The position numbers and the translations under genes were made by a program. From contig WTIQ01000385.1 in NCBI GenBank assembly GCA_011525185.1, forward strand, positions 1 to 12,063: a stretch of 12,063 bases of DNA, read 5' to 3'. The DNA is from Paracoccaceae bacterium. GTDB lineage: Bacteria > Pseudomonadota > Alphaproteobacteria > Rhodobacterales > Rhodobacteraceae. Positions 6,554-12,063 of this stretch are shown here, in pieces. The number at the start of each line of letters is the position of its first letter. Position 1 is the first letter of the stretch. A model generated the notes under the pieces. The model saw only the letters and a list, made by a program, of their open reading frames with translations, had not been told where the DNA came from and ran no database searches.

Positions 6554-7632
6554 CCATATTTCAAAAGCCAGACCAGACAACGTCCCACTGTCAAAGGATT
6601 GAACTGGAGACTTTCGGCTGTGCTCTCTACTGACACAGCCTCAGGGCTAAGAGCCCTGACCGCATCATAGACCCGCGCGAGCGTGTCTTCATTTTCAAAA
6701 CTGCGCTTAGCATTTGCATAGCGGCGAAGCGAAAACATTTCTTTTACAGAATAGTCGGTTTCTCGAATAACAAATTGATCCTGCGCCGCGTCAATCGCTT
6801 GGCTGGGAAAACTCGCCATATAATCCATCGGAGGCGGCGCAAAAGGGACCGTCGATGTCACCTGCCCAGCATGTCTACGGATCTCTGCAAGATCCTGCCA
6901 AATGTCTTGCATTTGCGGGATAATAACTGACCAATCGTAAACCGACTTGGCCCTCCGAACACCCTTATTTCCAAATTTAGATCGCAAACCCTTTTTATCT
7001 GCACATGTGACAATCGCGTCGATAAGGGCGGGCATGTTGATTTCGATCTGGGCCGATGTGTTAGTGGAATACTGGGGGTAGCTTAAAAGACCTTGGGAAT
7101 AGCGCTGTCCCTCTGGCGCAGATTGCTCGCTGGTCGTGGACATAGTTGGAACCCGAATACCCACATCTTCGCTGACCGTATCCTTAACACCATCCCAATC
7201 GGAGGCAATGACAGGCAATCCTGCGCTCATGGCTTCAACCAATGCCACACCGAAGGATTCCTGAAAGTTATCAATTGGAAATAGGAAAACATCAGCCGCA
7301 GAGAAACAAGATTTTACATTATCTTGAATTTGCCCATCAAAGACGTGAAAACGTCCCTCCTCCAACAGTTCATTGGCCGCGTCTTCAAAGACTTTTTCCG
7401 AGTGCTCATCTGGGTAATAGCCACACACCATATAATGCAAACGCTTTTTATCACCCAAAATTCGTTGAGCTTCCCTCAATGCAAGAAAAACTGGTATCGG
7501 ATCAAACTTCAACGCTGGCGCCAAACGGGCCACTGTTAAGAAAACAACATCTTTATTCGTAAATCCCAACTGTTCCCGCAACGTCTTTCTTTTGTCGTCG
7601 TCATGGGCAAAAGCTTCGGTATCGACTCCCAA
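6529..7632 (-). pseudogene. glycosyltransferase family 4, C-terminal half of a frameshifted gene
   Basis: This frame of 367 codons holds the donor-sugar-nucleotide domain of a GT-B fold glycosyltransferase. VVFLTVARLAPALKFDP opens the domain. QESFGVALVEAMSAGLPVIASDWDG (about 124-148) carries the E-x7-E motif, with Glu125 and Glu133. Its first codon is TTG in LGVDTEAF, which is the conserved PLGVD sequence normally found in the middle of such enzymes, so it is not a true start. The last 150 or so residues go beyond the usual fold: a linker rich in Pro and Ala, then a helical end with AESLQFNPLTVGRCLVWLLKYGFLQRL, which resembles a winged-helix turn. The upstream half lies in another frame, overlapping at 7536-7632. 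Joined, they would make about 561 residues. Confidence 0.75.
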
Positions 7633-8213
7633 GGAATAACGGGAAGTTGAGGCAATGGGGGCGATGAACCGAAGCGATCTACAAGATATTCATCGGTTCG
7701 CTCAAACATCCGAAGCATTGCCGATTTTACGGCCTGAGATGTGCAAATGACGGCGTCCCAAGGTTTTTGCGGTGCTGCGCGGGTCAGAAATGCCCCTTCC
7801 ATCACAGCCGTGGTATTTATCGTGTGAGTCAGACCGCATATTGAATATTTCTCATGACCAAAATGGCCGCGGGCCCAAAGCTGATTTTGCACATTAGGTG
7901 TTGATATAAAGACCGAGGACACTGGATGAATTGCATCTGATTGATGGCGAAATACTCCCCGTACAGGCGTATCGACACCTGTTTCCGCCACAAAGTCTTT
8001 GAACGCGTCAAGGCCGTTTGGGCCGTTTACAAGGGCAACACATTCATCCACGTCGGCATGTTTAAGAAAGCCCTTTAAAAACGACTCTCCTGCAACACGT
8101 CGCCCATTTAAATAGGTTGAAGGGTCAAATGAGTCTTTGGCAAACCAAATAGCGCAATTTCTGTCCACTCGCGCGTCTATTTCAATCTCAGGAGATTTTG
8201 AACTAACATACAT
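7536..8213 (-). pseudogene. glycosyltransferase family 4, N-terminal half of a frameshifted gene
   Basis: Codons 1-194 give the acceptor-binding half of a GT-B glycosyltransferase: an early strand with NCAIWFAKDSFDPSTYLNGRRVAGESF, then LTHTIN, DAVICTSQAVKSAM at about 150-165 and finally LPVIP. At that point family 4 enzymes continue with LGVD, but this frame reads WESIPKLL and stops 31 codons later without similarity. The expected LGVDTEAF is in the next frame from 7632, so one base is missing near 7631-7634 (the run CCTTGGG on the minus strand). Everything else on both sides is open, pointing to a recent mutation or a sequence error. The ATG at 8213 has no good ribosome binding site. The gene follows hisH by 52 bases in the same direction. 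Acceptor and product are unknown. Confidence 0.75.
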
Positions 8214-8265
8214 ATAAAAATACTAAACCCTAAACAATTACATAACGTTACAAAAAGATACGACT

Positions 8266-8901
8266 CTAAGGACTCCATCTTAAAAAATTTGCAATCAATT
8301 GTAAGCCAATATTTGCGCTTTTTTCGGGGTGAAATTGCATTCCCACCATTGTGTCACGACCAACAACAGCGCTCACAGCCCCCCCATAGTCGACATAGGC
8401 GTATAATTCAGACTTATCGCCCATATTCATTTGGTAAGAATGCACAAAATAGGCGTGATCACCCGAGTTAACATCTTTAAGAATGGGATGCTCTTGCGCC
8501 ACGATCAAATCGTTCCATCCCATATGCGGAATTTTTAGGCGCTGGCTGTCAGGCTTGATGGCGCGAACCTCGCCATTGATCCATCCTAGCCCCTCAGTCT
8601 CATGATACTCAAAGCCGCGTTTCGCCATCAGTTGCATGCCAACGCAAATGCCTAAAAAAGGCCGTGCTTTATTCTCTACGGCGTCTCTGAGCGCCTCAAA
8701 AACGGACGAAGACACCAAGGCATCGCGACAGGCGGGAAACGCGCCGTCACCAGGCAAAACCAATCGATCCGCACGCGAAACGACTTCTGGATCGGATGTA
8801 ACAACAACGGAACCCGCATCCGCTTCTGCCGCCATCCTTTCAAAGGCTTTGTGCGCAGAATGCAAATTGCCACTTTCATAATCGATAATCGCAGTGAGCA
8901 T
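8266..8901 (-). CDS. hisH: imidazole glycerol phosphate synthase glutaminase subunit HisH
   Basis: HisH hydrolyses glutamine and channels the ammonia to HisF. The 211-residue class I glutamine amidotransferase domain is complete: the N-terminal IIDYESGNLHS, the oxyanion-strand segment VLPGDGAFPACRDAL at about 48-62, nucleophile Cys86 in FLGICVGMQ and His191/Glu193 in GMQFHPEKS. The GWN and YFVHSY segments (about 128-155) are typical of HisH. It begins five bases after the hisB stop, with AAGGAG inside the end of hisB, so hisB and hisH are coupled. Downstream it is followed by the frameshifted glycosyltransferase rather than directly by hisA. Confidence 0.95.
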   Translation of the reverse strand: MLTAIIDYESGNLHSAHKAFERMAAEADAGSVVVTSDPEVVSRADRLVLPGDGAFPACRDALVSSSVFEALRDAVENKARPFLGICVGMQLMAKRGFEYHETEGLGWINGEVRAIKPDSQRLKIPHMGWNDLIVAQEHPILKDVNSGDHAYFVHSYQMNMGDKSELYAYVDYGGAVSAVVGRDTMVGMQFHPEKSANIGLQLIANFLRWSP

Positions 8902-8906
8902 GCGCC

Positions 8907-9494
8907 TTAGAGTGCTCCTTTGGTTGAAGGAAGCGTATCCAGCATGCGCGCGTCTGGCTCAACCGCCATACGAAGTGCGCGCGCGACAGATTTGAAAGCG
9001 GCTTCTGCAATGTGATGACTATTAACCCCATGCACTTGGTCAATGTGCAATGTGATTCCCCCGTGGGTACTCAGTGCCTGAAAGAATTCACGCACAAGCT
9101 CAACATCGAATTGACCAATTTTTTGCGTTTTAAAATCAAGATTGCAGATCAAAAACGGACGTGCAGACAAATCAAGGGCAACGCGCACCTGTGCATCATC
9201 CATCGCCAAAGCATAATGTCCGTACCGCGCAATACCCTTTTTATCCCCAAGCGCTGCCACCAGCGCCTGACCTAAGGCGATTCCACAATCTTCCACGGTG
9301 TGGTGATCATCAATATGGGTATCTCCCTTGGCGCGTATGCTCATATCAATGAGGGAATGGCGCGAAAGCTGGTCCAGCATATGATCAAAAAAACCAACAC
9401 CAGTTTTGTTATCATATTGGCCCGTACCGTCTAGATTAATCGCAACAGAAATATCCGTCTCATTGGTTTTTCGATCTATTGTTGCTGTGCGCAT
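8907..9494 (-). CDS. hisB: imidazoleglycerol-phosphate dehydratase HisB (monofunctional)
   Basis: HisB dehydrates imidazole glycerol phosphate to imidazole acetol phosphate using two Mn ions. It is 195 residues, the normal size of the monofunctional enzyme, with no phosphatase domain. Metal ligands are visible: FFDHMLDQLSRHS at about 35-47 (His38, His46), DTHIDDHHTVEDCG at 58-71 and HGVNSHHIAEAAFK at 155-168. The start at 9494 is chosen because it gives the standard MRTATIDRKTNETDI N-terminus and has AGGA a few bases upstream. The frame stays open for 42 further codons to an ATG at 9620, but that start lacks a ribosome binding site and would add a stretch unlike the family. HisB is the first his gene here and is divergent from the isomerase gene. 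Confidence 0.93.
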   Translation of the reverse strand: MRTATIDRKTNETDISVAINLDGTGQYDNKTGVGFFDHMLDQLSRHSLIDMSIRAKGDTHIDDHHTVEDCGIALGQALVAALGDKKGIARYGHYALAMDDAQVRVALDLSARPFLICNLDFKTQKIGQFDVELVREFFQALSTHGGITLHIDQVHGVNSHHIAEAAFKSVARALRMAVEPDARMLDTLPSTKGAL

Positions 9495-9684
9495 AAGCCT
9501 GTCCTGATTTTGCATTTCCCCCTCTATACGGTCATAGAGCGGCAAGGCCAAGAGGAGGAGACCATCTTGATGGCCCGCAAGGGACACCTCATTAGCAAAA
9601 CCAACAAAAAATAAAGTCATTTTGATTTTAATTGGGTCTATACTGCTTTTACACTTATGAATACATCATTTGAGGAAGCACAAT
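9495..9684. promoter_or_regulatory. hisB leader and divergent promoter region
   Basis: This 190-base stretch lies between the hisB start and the divergent isomerase start. On the minus strand, TATAGA (complement of 9637-9642) could be a -10 box; its -35 is poor. A perfect six-base inverted repeat, CTCTAT at 9522-9527 with ATAGAG at 9534-9539, sits about 28 bases before the hisB start. There is no T-run after it, and no run of His codons as in classical his leader peptides. On the plus strand, GAGGAAG at 9672-9678 is a good ribosome binding site for the isomerase, six bases before its ATG. Confidence 0.3.
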
Positions 9685-10281
9685 ATGACAGTCCTGACCG
9701 CATGGATTTCTATTGGAAGCACTTACACATATCTCACCGCCGCACGGCTTCGACGGGTGATCACCCAGCACGATATTGATATCACGTTCAAACCTTTCAG
9801 CGTGCGTCAAATCATGAAAAACATGAATAACATTCCGTTTCCTCCTGAGAAAAAACAAAAGGTTGCTCATATGTGGCGCGATATAGAGCGCCGTGCTCAA
9901 TTTTATGATATCCCAGCGCCAAAAGTGCCCGCGCCCTACCCTCTGGCTGCATTTGATCGAGCAAATCGCGTGGGAATAGTTGCAAATCAAGAAGGTTGGT
10001 ATTTGGACTACCTAGAACACACCTATCACGAATGGTTTGTAAAAGGCCTGCCAGCAGGTGATCAAAGCAACCTGTCAACTGTCTGCTCAGAACTCGGACA
10101 AGACATGGACCGTGTGATTGCAGCCAATGACAGTGAAACGGTCCAAAGCACGTACCATAAGACAACAGAAGAAGCCGCCGCGCTCGGTGTTTTTGGCGCA
10201 CCTAGCTTTTCTGTAGGATCCGAGATTTTTTGGGGAGACGATCGCTTAGAGGACGCAATTCGATGGCAAAAGGATCACTAA
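9685..10281 (+). CDS. 2-hydroxychromene-2-carboxylate isomerase family protein (DsbA/kappa-GST fold)
   Basis: A 198-residue cytoplasmic thioredoxin-fold protein with an inserted helical domain. The N-terminal motif SIGSTYTYLTAARL (about 9-22) corresponds to the family motif around the glutathione-contacting Ser, with Thr where Pro is usual. The C-terminal GVFGAPSFSVGSEIFWGDDRLEDA (about 169-192) is characteristic of the HCCA isomerase group. Named members isomerise 2-hydroxychromene-2-carboxylate in naphthalene breakdown with glutathione, but most genomic relatives have no proven substrate and no aromatic-degradation gene is nearby. The ATG at 9685 is chosen over a TTG at 9670 because GAGGAAG lies six bases ahead of it. 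It converges with tupA, with seven bases between the stops. Confidence 0.85.
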   Translation: MTVLTAWISIGSTYTYLTAARLRRVITQHDIDITFKPFSVRQIMKNMNNIPFPPEKKQKVAHMWRDIERRAQFYDIPAPKVPAPYPLAAFDRANRVGIVANQEGWYLDYLEHTYHEWFVKGLPAGDQSNLSTVCSELGQDMDRVIAANDSETVQSTYHKTTEEAAALGVFGAPSFSVGSEIFWGDDRLEDAIRWQKDH

Positions 10282-10288
10282 CGCTGCT

Positions 10289-11095
10289 CTAACGCGAGGC
10301 ATTAGGGAAAAAGAGTTGTTCGCCTCCACGCCGAAATGCTCCAATGGCGCTTTGCCCTTGTTCGCCCGTTATCCAACCCACAAAGGCTTGCGCTCCTTCA
10401 GAGTTGATATGGGGAAACTTATCTGGGTTCACAGCGATCACTCCATATTGATTAAACAGCGGCGGATCACCTTCGAACAATAATTTCAAATTTTGCTTAT
10501 TACCAAAGCTAATCCAGGTCGCACGATCGCTCATTGTATAGCCATTCAAAGCGGCGGCCATATTCAGCGTCGCGCCCATACCAGAGCCATTTTCTCGATA
10601 ATTTTTGCGCGAAAGTTCGGAAGGGTCTAAATCGGCCAAGCCCCATAACCGGCGCTCTGCCATATGGGTGCCACTGTCATCACCGCGTGAGATAAACATG
10701 ACATTAGCACTGGAAATACGCTCAAGAACCTCTTTCACATTTTGTGATTTGGAAACCTCTGCTGGATCTTCTGATGGGCCTACGATGACAAAATCATTAT
10801 ACATGACATCAAAGCGCTCTACCCCATAGCCTTGGGCAACAAATTCTTCCTCAACTGGTTTTGCATGCACCAAAAGCACATCACCGTCGCCATTGCGGGC
10901 ATTGCGAAGCGCCTGCCCCGTCCCGACAGCAACAACCAGCGCTTGAAACCCAGTGTCCTCTTTAAATTTTGGCAAAATTTCTGCCAAAAGTCCCGAGTTC
11001 TGGGTCGAAGTGGTTGATTGAATAATAATTCGCTCATCGGCTGTTGCAGCACAGCCAAGCGAAAAAGCGATTAAGCTGAAAATCAAAGCTTTCAT
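10289..11095 (-). CDS. tupA: tungstate ABC transporter substrate-binding protein TupA
   Basis: TupA binds tungstate in the periplasm for import. The 268 residues start with a signal peptide (about 1-19, cleavage near ATA/DE). The mature protein opens with IIIQSTTSTQNSGLL (about 23-37), the oxyanion-binding motif of the TupA/WtpA-like group, then VAVGTGQALRNARNGDGDVLLVHAK at about 55-79 and MFISRGDDSGTHMAERRLWG further on, all characteristic. The start overlaps the tupC stop by four bases (ATGA), and TupA is the last gene of the operon. Molybdate binding cannot be excluded from sequence, but the motifs favour tungstate. A Cys at position 15 is not in a proper lipobox, so it is probably soluble rather than a lipoprotein. 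Confidence 0.9.
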   Translation of the reverse strand: MKALIFSLIAFSLGCAATADERIIIQSTTSTQNSGLLAEILPKFKEDTGFQALVVAVGTGQALRNARNGDGDVLLVHAKPVEEEFVAQGYGVERFDVMYNDFVIVGPSEDPAEVSKSQNVKEVLERISSANVMFISRGDDSGTHMAERRLWGLADLDPSELSRKNYRENGSGMGATLNMAAALNGYTMSDRATWISFGNKQNLKLLFEGDPPLFNQYGVIAVNPDKFPHINSEGAQAFVGWITGEQGQSAIGAFRRGGEQLFFPNASR

Positions 11096-11850
11096 GAGAG
11101 TTCCGATCTAATGGGCTGCGCAGTTTGCGTCAAAAGAGGACGACCCGCAATATAATCCCGCACCTCTTGCGTGTCAGGTGCGTTAAAAAAATCGTCTTTA
11201 CTTTGCTGCGCGAGCAATTTGCCGTGATGAAGTAGCAAAACATCCTCTCCTAACCGTTTGGCTTGCATGACATCATGGGTCACCATGATGATCTTAATAT
11301 TCGATTGGACGGCTTCAAGGATCATACGTTCAACCAAATTGCTGGCATTGGGATCAAGGCTTGCGGTGGGTTCATCCAAAAACAAGAGATCTGGATCGAG
11401 GGATAAAGCGCGTGCAATAGAGAGACGTTGCTGTTCTCCCCCAGAGAGACTTCGTGCAGGCGCATTGGCCAAATGCTGGAGCTGTGCTCGTTCCAAGAAT
11501 TGGATTGCCCGCTCCCGCGCTTCTGTTTTTGATAATTTTCGAGCTCTTAAAACGAATTCAATATTTTCGAGCGCTGTGCGCCTTAGCAAGATTGGTTTTT
11601 GCGTGACCATGGCATGAGAGGGGCGCGTATCAGCCTCCGTCGCCTCATTACCAAAGGTGAGACTCGCCGAGCCACTTTGGGGCACAAGGATTCCATGCAG
11701 AATTTTTAGAAGTATGCTTTTGCCAGCACCGTTGGGGCCTAGAATCATCGTCGATCTCGAGGCTTCCAAGGTAAGATGTGGGATCGACAATTCGAATCCA
11801 TTGCCAAATCCATGACGAAGATCTGTCGCGACAAGAACAGCTTTAGACAT
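11092..11850 (-). CDS. tupC: tungstate ABC transporter ATP-binding protein TupC
   Basis: This cytoplasmic ATPase powers tungstate import. Counting from the ATG at 11850 it has 252 residues: Walker A GPNGAGKS at 38-45, Q-loop Gln near 84 in VTQKPILLRRTA, signature LSGGEQQR at 135-142, Walker B LLFLDEP at 155-161 with TASLDP, and H-loop His192 in VTHD. The start at 11850 has GGGAGGA a few bases upstream and gives the normal N-terminus; the frame is open 15 codons further to 11895, but that lies within tupB and adds nothing family-like. It overlaps the tupB end by eight bases and tupA by four, so all three should be made from one mRNA. Confidence 0.9.
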   Translation of the reverse strand: MSKAVLVATDLRHGFGNGFELSIPHLTLEASRSTMILGPNGAGKSILLKILHGILVPQSGSASLTFGNEATEADTRPSHAMVTQKPILLRRTALENIEFVLRARKLSKTEARERAIQFLERAQLQHLANAPARSLSGGEQQRLSIARALSLDPDLLFLDEPTASLDPNASNLVERMILEAVQSNIKIIMVTHDVMQAKRLGEDVLLLHHGKLLAQQSKDDFFNAPDTQEVRDYIAGRPLLTQTAQPIRSELS

Positions 11851-12063
11851 GCATGTCCTCCCGTCTTTGCTGCCCCAAAAGCGCAACAAGAGCATTGACC
11901 GAAAGCGCCAGAAAAATCAAAATTACCCCCAGCGCAAGCGCTAGTGATAGATTTCCTTTTGACGTCTCCAGGGCAATGGCCGTCGTCATCACGCGGGTAA
12001 AATGATCGATATTTCCTCCCACGATCATCACCGCGCCCACCTCTGCAATGGCACGTCCAAACC
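11843..12063 (-). CDS. tupB: tungstate ABC transporter permease TupB, C-terminal part (cut by window end)
   Basis: The last 72 residues of an inner-membrane permease are present; the rest lies past the window edge. FGRAIAEVGAVMIVGGNI at the start is the cytoplasmic loop that docks on the ATPase in molybdate/tungstate/sulfate permeases. A last membrane segment, LSLALALGVILIFLALSVNALVALL, follows at about 38-62, and the protein ends in a short charged tail. The stop overlaps the tupC start by eight bases. The assignment to TupB rests mostly on the neighbours tupC and tupA. Confidence 0.85.
   Translation of the reverse strand, partial: FGRAIAEVGAVMIVGGNIDHFTRVMTTAIALETSKGNLSLALALGVILIFLALSVNALVALLGQQRREDMHV

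Noticed and set aside
7625..7640. Programmed ribosomal frameshift in the glycosyltransferase
   Set aside because: The site does not fit the usual slippery heptamer form and no strong pseudoknot or hairpin is evident just after it. A simple indel is the easier explanation.
9495..9684. Classical histidine leader peptide with attenuator
   Set aside because: The leader frame has a single His codon and the hairpin is not followed by a T-run.
10282..10288. Terminator between the convergent isomerase and tupA genes
   Set aside because: Only seven bases separate the stops, and the nearby GAGGC/GCCTC pairing is short with a long loop and no T-run.
11051..11053. TupA as a lipoprotein (Cys at residue 15)
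   Set aside because: The residues before the Cys (FSLG) do not fit the lipobox consensus, while a normal signal peptidase I site follows at about residue 19.
11851..11895. Earlier start of tupC at 11895
   Set aside because: The extra 15 residues lie inside tupB coding sequence, look unlike the family N-terminus, and the ATG at 11850 has a strong ribosome binding site.

Overview
The window most likely comes from an alphaproteobacterium of the Rhodobacterales/Roseobacter kind with roughly balanced base composition. This is an inference from the look of the proteins, the scattered histidine genes (hisB-hisH and hisA-hisF-hisE are here; hisG, hisD, hisC and hisI are not), the bacterial glycine-amidinotransferase-like enzyme and the tungstate importer. 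No rRNA, tRNA, CRISPR array, insertion sequence or phage gene was seen.

Layout. (1) 1-2568, plus strand: the 3' end of an unrecognised gene, then a tightly coupled three-gene polar amino acid ABC importer (binding protein, one permease, ATPase). (2) 2569-2905: a 337-base gap between convergent genes. It is partly GC-rich, carries many inverted repeats and includes the probable terminators. (3) 2906-4012, minus strand: an amidinotransferase with the intact Asp/His/Cys triad but altered residues next to the catalytic His. (4) 4132-9494, minus strand: histidine biosynthesis in the order hisB-hisH-(interruption)-hisA-hisF-hisE, ending in a clear intrinsic terminator. The interruption (5999-8265) holds a plus-strand DUF2147 secreted protein and a minus-strand family 4 glycosyltransferase broken by a one-base frameshift. 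A second terminator-like hairpin lies between hisA and hisF. (5) 9685-10281, plus strand: a 2-hydroxychromene-2-carboxylate isomerase/DsbA-family protein, divergent from hisB. (6) 10289-12063, minus strand: a tungstate importer (tupB partial, tupC, tupA) with overlapping genes.

How they work together. HisE, HisA, HisH/HisF and HisB cover several steps of histidine synthesis: HisE hydrolyses phosphoribosyl-ATP, HisA isomerises ProFAR, HisHF closes the imidazole ring and HisB dehydrates IGP. The amino acid importer and the arginine-using amidinotransferase are convergent neighbours, so a link through arginine or ornithine is possible but not shown. Most of the window is ordinary metabolism and transport. 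The points most worth a second look are the frameshifted glycosyltransferase inside the his cluster, the structured 2569-2905 gap, the changed acceptor-side residues of the amidinotransferase and the terminator-like element between hisA and hisF. I do not see a clearly new multi-gene system.
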